Shown: positions 1 to 6,193, counted from the stretch's first letter. The stretch: DNA of 6,971 bases from Candidatus Campbelliibacteriota bacterium (GCA_003231675.1 QIJB01000050.1:1-6971), one strand, 5' to 3'. Notes: generated by a model not told the origin, from the letters alone. Numbers and translations: made by a program.

Positions 1-24
1 GCGGGGGGTGACAATTAAAATATT

Positions 25-291
25 ATGGAAAAAATTGGAAAAAACGGAGAAGAGAAATATATGGAGCAGCCGATAGGGGAGCAAGTAAAACATCCGCTTG
101 AGGAAGTTTATTTTGAAGAAATGGAAAAAATAGTCAGGTTGTTCAAGAAAGGCAAAGAGATTGAGCGGGGGCTTATGAAGGGGTATCGCCACCCGATCCC
201 TTATATTATTTACAAAACTGAGAACGGGAAAAAATACATAATAAAAAAAGATGTGAATACCGGATATTCCACGGATGAGTTTCGCGGATAA
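25..291 (+). CDS. small hypothetical protein (88 aa, or 76 aa from ATG 61)
   Basis: I do not recognise this protein. It is short, charged and lysine/glutamate rich, with no signal peptide or membrane segment, so it is probably cytoplasmic. The C-terminal half has a beta-like stretch (PYIIYKTENGKKYIIKKD, about residues 59-76) that could be a small sheet. Two starts are possible. The ATG at 25 gives 88 aa but has no ribosome binding site at normal distance. The in-frame ATG at 61 gives 76 aa and follows GGAGAAGAG (46-54) at a good distance, so I prefer 61. The stop is TAA at 289-291. It lies about 100 nt before gyrA on the same strand, but gyrA has its own promoter, so the two are probably separate units. 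Coding status is likely from its length and its lack of overlap with another gene, but it is not proven. Confidence 0.6.
   Translation: MEKIGKNGEEKYMEQPIGEQVKHPLEEVYFEEMEKIVRLFKKGKEIERGLMKGYRHPIPYIIYKTENGKKYIIKKDVNTGYSTDEFRG
46..54 (+). promoter_or_regulatory. ribosome binding site favouring the ATG at 61
   Basis: GGAGAAGAG sits 6 nt before the ATG at 61 (11 nt counted from the GGAG core). It is one of the few Shine-Dalgarno-like sites in the window, and it argues that the first gene begins at 61, not 25. Confidence 0.45.
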
Positions 292-320
292 GGTTGGTTG
301 ATGAGCAAGCGAACAGTAAG

Positions 321-342
321 AAGACGTCCGCGCGCGTTTTTT
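321..342 (+). terminator. weak possible terminator before gyrA
   Basis: A short hairpin can form: AAGACGT (321-327) pairs with GCGTTTT (334-340), with two G-U pairs and a 6-nt loop. The T run 337-342 overlaps the right arm. It would end transcription from the small upstream gene. The stem is weak and partly built from the T run itself, so this is only a suggestion. Confidence 0.25.
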
Positions 343-348
343 GTTTTC

Positions 349-377
349 TTGCGGAGGGGCGGGGAATTTGCTAAAAT
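349..377 (+). promoter_or_regulatory. gyrA promoter, extended -10, near-leaderless
   Basis: TTGCGG (349-354, -35) is followed by a 17-nt spacer and TAAAAT (372-377, -10; 5 of 6 to TATAAT). A TG pair at 369-370 makes an extended -10 (TGcTAAAAT). Counting the last -10 base as -7 puts +1 near 384, only 5 nt before the gyrA ATG at 389. There is no Shine-Dalgarno site, so the gyrA mRNA would be nearly leaderless. Confidence 0.6.
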
Positions 378-388
378 ACGGTTAAATT

Positions 389-2875
389 ATGGAAAGTGAA
401 AAAAACGCTAAAAATAACGCGGAGGAGCCGAAGGACGGCGCCACCAGGGGGGGGAGAATTATTCCCGCGGAAATCGTTCAAGAAATGAGCGAGTCGTATT
501 TGGATTACGCGATGTCCGTTATTGTTACACGCGCTTTGCCCGATGTCCGGGACGGGCTGAAACCGGTGCATCGCCGGATTCTTTATACTATGCATCAAAT
601 GGGCTTGAACCACTCCGCCAAGTTCAAGAAATCCGCCGCCGTCGTCGGAAGCGCCTTGGGTGATTATCACCCCCATGGAGACGTGGCCCTTTACGGGGCA
701 ATGGCGAGGATGGCGCAGGATTTTTCTCTTCGCTATCCTCTCGTTGATGGTCAAGGAAACTGGGGTTCCATAGATGGGGATGCTCCCGCCGCTTATCGTT
801 ATACGGAGGCGAGGATGACTTCCATCGCCGGCGAAATGCTCAAAGATATTGAAAAAGATACGGTTAATTTCAGACCGAATTATGACAACCGATTGAAGGA
901 ACCGTCCGTTTTGCCCGCCGCCATTCCTCAGCTTTTATTGAACGGAGTGCTTGGCATCGCGGTTGGAATGGCAACCGATATTCCTCCTCACAATCTGCGG
1001 GAGGTTGTTGACGCCGTCATTTATCTCTCGGACAACCCGGACGCTTCTACGGAGGACTTGATGCAATTCATCAAAGGTCCGGATTTCCCCACGGGAGGAT
1101 TGATTTTTAATTCCAAGGATATTCATCATGCTTACGCTTCCGGAAGGGGCGGAATCGTAACGAGGGGCGAGGCGGAAATAGTGGAAACGAAAAAAGGAGG
1201 ATTCCAAATAATAATTTCTTCCATAACTTACCAGACAAATAAATCTGAAATGATAATCAAGATGGCGGATTTGGTACGCGACAAAAAAATTGAAGGAATA
1301 AAAGGAATTCGCGACGAATCGGATAGGGACGGTATGAGAATCGCCATTGACTTGAAATCAAGTGTCAATCCTCAAAAGATTTTAAATGCCTTGTACAAGC
1401 ACACCGACCTTGAGAAGACATATCATTTTAATATGATTGCGCTTGTTGACGGAATTCAACCGCAAGTTTTGCGCCTGAAAGACATCATTCACTATTTCAT
1501 TGAGCACAGAAAAGATGTCATTCTTCGGCGGGCGAAGTTTGATTTGAACAAGGCAGAGGAGAGGGCGCACATTCTTGAAGGATTAAAGATGGCATTGGAT
1601 AAGATTGACGCCGTCATAAAGACAATCAGGGCGTCAAAGGATAAGGAAACGGCGCGCTTGAATTTGATTTCCAAATTCAAGTTTTCCGAAAGGCAGGCGA
1701 ACGCCATTCTTGAAATGAAGCTTCAAAGTTTGGCGGGGCTTGAAAGGCAAAAAATAGAGGATGAACTCAAAGAAAAAATAAAAATTATCAAAGAGTTGAA
1801 AGCTCTTTTGGCGAGCCCCGAAAAAATGTTGGGGGTGGTTAAAAGCGAACTTGAGGAAATAAAAAAGAAATATGGGGATGAAAGAAAGACAAAGATTATT
1901 TCCAGGGCGATAAAGACATTTTCAATTGAGGATGTCATCCCTGAAAAGGAACAGGTGATGGTTTTGACAAAAGGAGGGTATGTCAAGCGAACTGACCCGG
2001 AGGCGTATAAAGCGCAAAATAGGGGTGGTAAAGGAGTGATTGACATAAACACGAAAGATGAAGACTTTGTGAATATTTTTATAACCGCCAATACTCACGA
2101 CGATTTGCTTTTCTTTACCGACAAGGGGAAAGTTTATCAAATTAAGATGTATGATTTGCCGGAAGGAAAAAGAGCTACGAGAGGAAAATCAATAATGAAC
2201 TTTATTTCTTTGGAGGGAGAAGAGAAAGTTACTTCCGTGCTTGTTTTCCCAAAAGAAGCTAAAAAAGAGGAAATGAATTTGATTATGGCGACCAAGGACG
2301 GAATAGTTAAAAAGGTGAGCGCCGACAGTTTTAAGGATGTGAGAAGAAGCGGAATCGTCGCCATCAATTTACATAAGGAAGACGAACTGCGTTTTGTTCA
2401 TCTTGTTTCGTCCGGAGATGATGTCATTTTGGCGACGAAAAAAGGGCAGTCCGTCAGGTTTAAGGACATTGAGGTCAGGGTGATGGGCAGGAGCGCCGCC
2501 GGTGTGCGGGGGATTAAGATTCCGAAAGATGATGAGGTAATTGGCGCCGATGTTGTGAAGAAGGGGGAGAAGGGTCAATTTTTGCTCACAATGAGCGAAA
2601 GAGGCTACGGCAAGAAAACGGATGTTAAGAATTACAGATTGCAGAAACGGGGAGGGAGCGGAATTAAAACATTTAAAATTACGGAGAAAACCGGACCCTT
2701 GATGATTGCCACGGTAATAAAACCGGAACTTGAGGAGATTATAGCCATTTCTCAAAATGGACAAGTCATTCGTGTTTCACTTGGGCAAATTCCGGCGCTT
2801 GGCAGACAAACCCAAGGCGTGCGGATTATGAAGTTGAAATCCGGCGACAGCATAGCGTCGCTGACATGTTTGTAA
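389..2875 (+). CDS. gyrA: DNA gyrase subunit A
   Basis: The breakage-reunion subunit of DNA gyrase, a type IIA topoisomerase. With GyrB it forms an A2B2 enzyme that introduces negative supercoils using ATP. At 828 aa it is close to the usual GyrA length. The N-terminal catalytic part (about 24-510) holds the winged-helix motif HPHGD (94-98), the catalytic Arg137-Tyr138 in AYRYTEARM, and the coiled-coil tower and exit gate (about 370-500). The C-terminal part (about 515-825) is the DNA-wrapping beta-pinwheel. Its GyrA box reads QNRGGKG (543-549), against the usual QRRGGKG, and supports gyrase over topoisomerase IV. A second box-like QKRGGSG lies at 752-758. The acidic tail seen in E. coli GyrA is missing. 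The positions matching E. coli Ser83 and Asp87 are Val99 and Gly103. The start at 389 is preceded by a promoter, not a ribosome site. gyrB is not in the window. Confidence 0.97.
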   Translation: MESEKNAKNNAEEPKDGATRGGRIIPAEIVQEMSESYLDYAMSVIVTRALPDVRDGLKPVHRRILYTMHQMGLNHSAKFKKSAAVVGSALGDYHPHGDVALYGAMARMAQDFSLRYPLVDGQGNWGSIDGDAPAAYRYTEARMTSIAGEMLKDIEKDTVNFRPNYDNRLKEPSVLPAAIPQLLLNGVLGIAVGMATDIPPHNLREVVDAVIYLSDNPDASTEDLMQFIKGPDFPTGGLIFNSKDIHHAYASGRGGIVTRGEAEIVETKKGGFQIIISSITYQTNKSEMIIKMADLVRDKKIEGIKGIRDESDRDGMRIAIDLKSSVNPQKILNALYKHTDLEKTYHFNMIALVDGIQPQVLRLKDIIHYFIEHRKDVILRRAKFDLNKAEERAHILEGLKMALDKIDAVIKTIRASKDKETARLNLISKFKFSERQANAILEMKLQSLAGLERQKIEDELKEKIKIIKELKALLASPEKMLGVVKSELEEIKKKYGDERKTKIISRAIKTFSIEDVIPEKEQVMVLTKGGYVKRTDPEAYKAQNRGGKGVIDINTKDEDFVNIFITANTHDDLLFFTDKGKVYQIKMYDLPEGKRATRGKSIMNFISLEGEEKVTSVLVFPKEAKKEEMNLIMATKDGIVKKVSADSFKDVRRSGIVAINLHKEDELRFVHLVSSGDDVILATKKGQSVRFKDIEVRVMGRSAAGVRGIKIPKDDEVIGADVVKKGEKGQFLLTMSERGYGKKTDVKNYRLQKRGGSGIKTFKITEKTGPLMIATVIKPELEEIIAISQNGQVIRVSLGQIPALGRQTQGVRIMKLKSGDSIASLTCL

Positions 2876-2884
2876 GAATGAGTC

Positions 2885-2911
2885 CGCAACTGCGCGCAGT
2901 TGTGATTTTTT
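2885..2911 (+). terminator. gyrA terminator, first hairpin
   Basis: The perfect 16-bp palindrome CAACTGCGCGCAGTTG (2887-2902) folds as a 6-bp stem with a CGCG loop. It can be extended by a G-U and a C-G pair to 2885-2904. A T6 run (2906-2911) follows, one base after the extended stem. The site lies 10 nt past the gyrA stop, and it is likely the first of two tandem intrinsic terminators. Confidence 0.55.
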
Positions 2912-2946
2912 AAAAAACCGCCTCTAAAATTCAGAGGCGGTTTTTT
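2912..2946. terminator. bidirectional intrinsic terminator between gyrA and the convergent small gene
   Basis: CCGCCTCT (2918-2925) pairs with AGAGGCGG (2933-2940) around a 7-nt loop. Flanking A6 (2912-2917) and T7 (2941-2947) tracts extend the stem and give a U-tract in either direction. It ends gyrA on the plus strand and the minus-strand gene whose stop is at 2961-2963. Confidence 0.85.
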
Positions 2947-2960
2947 TATTTACTTTTTCT

Positions 2961-3170
2961 TTAGATTTTTTTTAAGATTATTTCCAAACTTCTTTTTTCC
3001 ATTTCTCGGGCAATATGCGCGTTTGGGTGGTAAACGCGGGGACACCATTTTGTGGTGTGCTTTATTTCGCGCTCCAAAAGTTTGATTTCATCCCCGATGA
3101 AGCGTATTATTTCAGTCCGTTCACTATCGTCTTTTAACGCAAAACTTTGACATATTCTTCCAACAGGCAT
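2961..3170 (-). CDS. small hypothetical protein, probably the C-terminal part of a frameshifted gene
   Basis: I do not recognise this 69-aa protein. It begins MPVGRICQSF and has a charged, probably helical middle (about 16-37, with EIIRFIGDEIKLLEREI) and a tail rich in Lys/Arg/Glu with WCPRVYHPN in between. There is no signal peptide or membrane segment. Its composition looks like real protein, and it is the only minus-strand open frame in a stretch with no plus-strand gene. A convergent terminator sits right after its stop. The ATG at 3170 is preceded by GGGGGG at 4 nt, which could act as a crude ribosome site. However, an out-of-frame piece upstream (3124-3240) has its own start and promoter. 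Removing one G from the G6 run (3174-3179) would join both into one 92-aa protein across ...KEKWG-LMPVGR.... So this may be a broken gene, a sequencing error, or an independent start. Confidence 0.55.
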   Translation of the reverse strand: MPVGRICQSFALKDDSERTEIIRFIGDEIKLLEREIKHTTKWCPRVYHPNAHIAREMEKRSLEIILKKI

Positions 3171-3240
3171 TAACCCCCCATTTTTCTTTATCTGATTTTA
3201 ATGGTTTTACATCAAGGATTTTTCTCCATTTTTTATTCAT
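3124..3240 (-). pseudogene. out-of-frame N-terminal piece of the same small gene (38 codons)
   Basis: Reading the minus strand from ATG 3240 gives MNKKWRKILDVKPLKSDKEK, then WG. After the G6 run it goes on as VNACWKNMSK and soon stops at TAG (3124-3126). The part before the G run is basic and protein-like, and the part after it looks like out-of-frame noise. Dropping one G makes it read through WG-L-MPVGR into the 69-aa frame. The start has a possible promoter exactly placed for a leaderless message. I infer that 2961-3240 is, or was, a single gene. I have no homolog alignment to prove it. Confidence 0.45.
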
Positions 3241-3246
3241 ATTTTC

Positions 3247-3275
3247 AGTTTATCACATCGTGTTTAATGTTCCAA
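3247..3275 (-). promoter_or_regulatory. possible leaderless promoter for the minus-strand small gene
   Basis: On the minus strand, TTGGAA (3275-3270) is followed by 17 nt and TAAACT (3252-3247). Counting the last -10 base as -7, +1 falls exactly on the A of the ATG at 3240. The -10 matches only 4 of 6 to consensus. Its position mirrors the gyrA and methyltransferase promoters, and that supports it. Confidence 0.35.
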
Positions 3276-3309
3276 TATTTTGTGGCGATGCTCACACCCT
3301 CTTTTTCAC

Positions 3310-3338
3310 TTGTGGAATGTTATTTGCCTTGATATAAT
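3310..3338 (+). promoter_or_regulatory. methyltransferase promoter, perfect extended -10, near-leaderless
   Basis: TTGTGG (3310-3315) is followed by 17 nt and TATAAT (3333-3338), with TG at 3330-3331 giving a perfect extended -10 (TGaTATAAT). Predicted +1 is near 3345, 2 nt before the ATG at 3347. There is no Shine-Dalgarno site. It may drive the methyltransferase alone or also the downstream solute-binding protein and pilin cluster. Confidence 0.75.
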
Positions 3339-3346
3339 ATAAACAT

Positions 3347-3880
3347 ATGGCATTTGTAAAACCGGAGGAAATCGTTAAAAAATATTTTCATCTTCAGCCC
3401 GGAATGGTTGTCGCCGATTTCGGCGCCGGTTCGGGTTTTTACACTTTGGCGGCCGCCGAGGCGGTGGGGGATTCGGGGAAAGTTTACGCCGTTGACATTC
3501 AAAAAGATTTGATTGAAAAGATTAAATCGCGCGCGGAGGACGAAGGCTTGAAAAATGTGGAAATTGTTTGGGCCGACCTTGAGAAGGAAGAAGGTTCAAA
3601 GTTCGCCGAAAATTCCATTGATTTCATTATTATTTCCAACATTCTCTTTCAGGTTCCCGACAAAGTTTCGGTTGTGAACGAGGCATTCCGAGTTCTTAAG
3701 AATGGCGGGGAGTTGGCGGTGTTGGATTGGAGTGAATCTTTCGGAGGTTTGGGTCCGCGTCCCGAGAATGTTTTCACTCGCGAAGCATGCGAAAAAATAT
3801 TCTTGGAAGGCGGTTTCGTTTTGGATGAAGAATTTGAGGCAGGAGAGCATCATTACGGGGTAATTTTTAAAAAACAATAA
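3347..3880 (+). CDS. class I SAM-dependent methyltransferase
   Basis: A small (177 aa) Rossmann-fold methyltransferase of the Methyltransf_11/25/31 type, cytoplasmic, with no signal or membrane segment. Motif I is VADFGAGSG (22-30), the SAM-binding glycine loop. The acidic residue after strand 2 is Asp50 in VYAVDI, which should bind the ribose hydroxyls. Asp77 in VWADL follows strand 3. Motif IV is IDFIIISNIL (91-100), and the post-motif strand is LKNGGELAVLDW (117-128). The protein is little more than the SAM-binding core, with no extra domain, so the substrate cannot be told: small molecule, protein and RNA all remain possible. Its gene starts almost at the transcription start. It ends 31 nt before the solute-binding protein gene on the same strand, so the two may be co-transcribed, but nothing in its sequence ties it to that cluster's function. 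Confidence 0.88.
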   Translation: MAFVKPEEIVKKYFHLQPGMVVADFGAGSGFYTLAAAEAVGDSGKVYAVDIQKDLIEKIKSRAEDEGLKNVEIVWADLEKEEGSKFAENSIDFIIISNILFQVPDKVSVVNEAFRVLKNGGELAVLDWSESFGGLGPRPENVFTREACEKIFLEGGFVLDEEFEAGEHHYGVIFKKQ

Positions 3881-3911
3881 ATTTAATCAAGAACCTCAAT
3901 TTTCGCGTTTT

Positions 3912-5294
3912 ATGAAATCAGGTTTTAATATCAATAACAATTTTGAAAATGATTGTAGACGAGAGGAAAAGTTCACTTCCGCCGGAATGAGCAGTTTTCA
4001 GATCATTTTATTGGCGGTTTTTTCGGTGTTATTGGTGGTCGCCGTTCTTATGTTTTCCGGTATTTTACCCGGTTTTAAAGGCAAGGGTGTAACCGTCGCC
4101 TCCAATATATCCATGTGGGGGACGCTGAGCGGTCCCAAGCTTAACGCGTTGATTGGCGAACTGAATACCGAAAACAAAAAATCGTTTTTTGTCACATACA
4201 AAAGAAAAAGGGCTTCAACTTACCAAAACGATTTGGTTAACGCCCTGGCTTCCGGATCCGGACCCGATATTTGGATTATGAGTCAAGACATTCTCTTGTG
4301 GGCAAAAGACAAACTTCAGCCACTCAGTTTTGAGAGTTTTCCCGAAAGGAGTTTCAGGGATACTTTTTTTGATTCGGCGGATCTCTTTCTTGACGTGAAG
4401 AATAAAAATATTCTGGCTATGCCTATAGCGGTTGATCCGTTGGTTTTATACTGGAACCGGGAACTTTTTTCCTCCGCCGGATTGGCGCGCGCCCCGGAAA
4501 ATTGGGATGAGTTTCTTGCCTCGGTTCAATCACTCACAAAACGTGACAACGCCGGAAATATCACTCAGGCGGGAGCCGCCATCGGAGAATTCAGAAATGT
4601 AAAAAACGCCAAAGATATTTTATCCATGCTGATTCTGCAAGCGGGAAATAAAATCGTTGACCCGGTTTCCCTAGGAGTTGTTTTGGGAAATCCCGGGAAG
4701 GCGCCCCTCAGTCCCGCCGAGAACAGCATCCGTTTCTTTAATGAATTTTCGGATCCCGGGAAGTTATCCTATACATGGAATCGCGCTTTACCCGCATCGG
4801 AGACTATGTTTGTGAACGGAAACTTGGCGATGTATTTCGGTTATGCCAGCGAATTGAACGGAATAAAGGAGATGAATCCTCATCTTGATTTTGACGTTGC
4901 CCCAGTCCCTCAAATTAAAGGAAGTTCCGCCAAGGCGACTTTTGGAAAAATATACGCATTGGCCGTTTCAAAGGCGTCGCCCCGCAAACAGGCGGCTTTC
5001 ACCGCTATCTTTAAAATGATGGGAGGGACTTTTTCAGCGGCTTTCGCCAAAGATGTTTCAATGGTCCCGGTTCGCAGGGACTTGCTTGCCAAAGGGAACG
5101 ATAGCGTCTTCAGCCCCGTTTTTTTCAAATCGGCGATTATGGCGAAAGCATGGCTTGAACCCGATCCCGGCAAGGTTTTTGAAATATTTAAAAATATGGT
5201 AGAATCAGTTGCAACGGGGGCGGCAAGACCCTCAGAATCCGTAAGGGAGGCGCGCGGACAAATAGAGGAGCTTATAAAACAATATGCTAAGTAA
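3912..5294 (+). CDS. membrane-anchored extracellular solute-binding protein, family 1
   Basis: A 460-aa protein with one N-terminal membrane helix (about 29-50) and a large periplasm/exterior domain of the MalE-like, family 1 type. Family marks are SGSGPDI (114-120), the hinge region LYWNRELFSSAGL (179-191) with NWDEF (197-201), and FVNGNLAMYFG (300-310). There is no lipobox cysteine, so the helix acts as the anchor. The ligand is unknown, and no permease or ATPase gene is nearby. Instead the gene overlaps the first of four pilin-like genes by 11 nt, suggesting translational coupling and a joint role. The start is uncertain: ATG 3912 has no ribosome site, and the in-frame ATG 3987 (Met26) would give 435 aa starting just before the helix, with only a distant AGAGGAAAAG at 3962-3971. 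Charge flanking the helix does not clearly favour C-outside, though binding domains of this family act outside. Confidence 0.88.
   Translation: MKSGFNINNNFENDCRREEKFTSAGMSSFQIILLAVFSVLLVVAVLMFSGILPGFKGKGVTVASNISMWGTLSGPKLNALIGELNTENKKSFFVTYKRKRASTYQNDLVNALASGSGPDIWIMSQDILLWAKDKLQPLSFESFPERSFRDTFFDSADLFLDVKNKNILAMPIAVDPLVLYWNRELFSSAGLARAPENWDEFLASVQSLTKRDNAGNITQAGAAIGEFRNVKNAKDILSMLILQAGNKIVDPVSLGVVLGNPGKAPLSPAENSIRFFNEFSDPGKLSYTWNRALPASETMFVNGNLAMYFGYASELNGIKEMNPHLDFDVAPVPQIKGSSAKATFGKIYALAVSKASPRKQAAFTAIFKMMGGTFSAAFAKDVSMVPVRRDLLAKGNDSVFSPVFFKSAIMAKAWLEPDPGKVFEIFKNMVESVATGAARPSESVREARGQIEELIKQYAK
5265..5270 (+). promoter_or_regulatory. ribosome binding site of the first pilin-like gene
   Basis: GAGGAG lies inside the end of the solute-binding protein gene, 13 nt before the ATG at 5284. 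The spacing is long, but the 11-nt gene overlap would let ribosomes finishing the upstream gene restart here. Confidence 0.45.
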
Positions 5295-5724
5295 AACTTT
5301 TTTAACGACGATACTTTCTTTGACGATATTTTCTTTAATATTGCTTCCTTTCGCCCTCTTCGCCGCCTCGCCCGGAATCGTCCAGTGCGGAACACAGGAA
5401 GATGCTTCGGGTAATATTTCAAATCCTTGCACGGTTTGCGATTTATTCACTCTTGTGGACAGGGTTGTTGATTTTATGCTTGAGGTTGTCGCTTTCCCTT
5501 TGGCGGTGATAATGTTTTTGTATGGAGGCTTTATGTGGATAACGGCGGGAGGAGATTCGGCAAAAATAACGAAAGGACGAAAAGCGATAGAGTATGCCGT
5601 TTACGGAATGATTGTCGCGTTTGCCGCTTGGCTCATAATTGACACCATCCTCAAAGCTCTTCTGGCGGGCGGTCTCGGTAAAATTCAGGGATGGGGTTTT
5701 TGGCACAGCATTCCTCAATGTTAA
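5284..5724 (+). CDS. T4SS pilin-like membrane protein 1 (four-cysteine)
   Basis: A 146-aa exported membrane protein. A signal peptide covers about residues 1-28, with likely cleavage around LFAAS. A short exposed segment with Cys35, Cys49 and Cys52 follows, then helix 1 (about 62-86), a charged loop TAGGDSAKITKGRK (87-100), helix 2 (about 103-125) and a tail ending in Cys146. Two hydrophobic helices joined by a short basic loop are typical of TrbC/VirB2-like pilins and of the T4SS pilin family known from mycoplasmas and CPR bacteria. Four cysteines in exported parts could form two disulfides. It is the longest of the four related proteins here and the only one with this cysteine set, so it may be a specialised subunit. 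It overlaps the solute-binding protein gene by 11 nt. Assignment to the family rests on layout and loop motif, not on a search. Confidence 0.8.
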   Translation: MLSKTFLTTILSLTIFSLILLPFALFAASPGIVQCGTQEDASGNISNPCTVCDLFTLVDRVVDFMLEVVAFPLAVIMFLYGGFMWITAGGDSAKITKGRKAIEYAVYGMIVAFAAWLIIDTILKALLAGGLGKIQGWGFWHSIPQC

Positions 5725-5749
5725 CAATAAAAACAAAAGCATTTATTCT
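5721..5749 (+). promoter_or_regulatory. possible internal promoter before pilin-like gene 2
   Basis: TTAACA (5721-5726, 5 of 6 to TTGACA) is followed by 17 nt and TATTCT (5744-5749, 4 of 6 to TATAAT), placing +1 near 5756, about 17 nt before the ATG at 5773. The region is AT-rich, so a chance match is quite possible. Confidence 0.22.
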
Positions 5750-5772
5750 TAACCATTGATTTTAAGAAAACA

Positions 5773-6141
5773 ATGAAAAAAGTTATTCACATAAAAAAAG
5801 TATTGTTCAATCCGTTTTTTTGGGCTATTATTAATGTATTGCTGATTTTTCCGACGCTTTCAGCAAGAGCGGGATCTTCGTCCGAGTTTAGTAACCCGAT
5901 GGTTTCAAAGAATATTACGGAATTGGTTGAAGCAATCGCCGACATTATATTCAAGATTGGAATTCCTGTCGCGACCGTCTTCATCATTTATTCCGGTTTA
6001 ATGTTCGTTACCGCCCGCGGGAGCGAAGAGCAACTGAAAAAGGCGAAATCAACCTTTATGTGGACGGTGCTTGGAACGGCTGTTTTACTGGGAGCGAAGG
6101 TTATCGCTCTGGCGATAAAAGAGACAGTTAAAGGTTTTTAG
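5773..6141 (+). CDS. T4SS pilin-like membrane protein 2
   Basis: A 122-aa protein with a basic N-terminus and signal peptide (about 1-33, likely cleaved after SARA). A short polar segment follows, then an amphipathic stretch (about 46-58), helix 1 (about 62-80), loop TARGSEEQLKKAK (80-92) and helix 2 (about 96-117), ending in KGF. It aligns without gaps to the other three small proteins through the first helix, loop and second helix, so it belongs to the same pilin-like family, but its loop and second helix are the most divergent. It has no cysteine. It lies 48 nt after the first pilin-like gene. No Shine-Dalgarno site precedes the ATG, and there may be a weak promoter at 5721-5749. Its stop is TAG, while the other cluster genes use TAA. 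The role is likely structural or export-related in the envelope; this is inferred. Confidence 0.78.
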   Translation: MKKVIHIKKVLFNPFFWAIINVLLIFPTLSARAGSSSEFSNPMVSKNITELVEAIADIIFKIGIPVATVFIIYSGLMFVTARGSEEQLKKAKSTFMWTVLGTAVLLGAKVIALAIKETVKGF

Positions 6142-6193
6142 TTTTAAGATTAAAAGGTCGTAATTTAAAAGCAATTAGTTAAAAAATTTATAA

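Noticed and set aside
301..399. A 32-codon plus-strand frame (MSKRTVRRRP...) between the first gene and gyrA.
   Set aside because: It overlaps the gyrA promoter and the gyrA start, has no ribosome site, and its Arg-rich content simply follows the local GC-rich bases.
371..754. Minus-strand 127-codon open frame opposite the gyrA start.
   Set aside because: It lies fully antisense to the conserved catalytic part of gyrA. It has no family motif and no promoter.
1723..2091. Minus-strand 122-codon frame with hydrophobic Ser/Phe-rich segments that look like membrane helices.
   Set aside because: The hydrophobic runs are the antisense of Lys/Glu-rich coiled-coil codons of gyrA (AAA/GAA read as TTT/TTC). 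It is a shadow frame.
389..2875. Possibility that the topoisomerase is ParC (topoisomerase IV) and not GyrA.
   Set aside because: It has a GyrA-box-like QNRGGKG and a full six-blade-sized C-terminal domain, both of which favour gyrase.
4910..5422. Minus-strand 170-codon frame opposite the end of the solute-binding protein and start of pilin-like gene 1.
   Set aside because: It crosses two real plus-strand genes. It shows no recognisable motif and has low-complexity Ser/Lys/Leu content typical of antisense frames.
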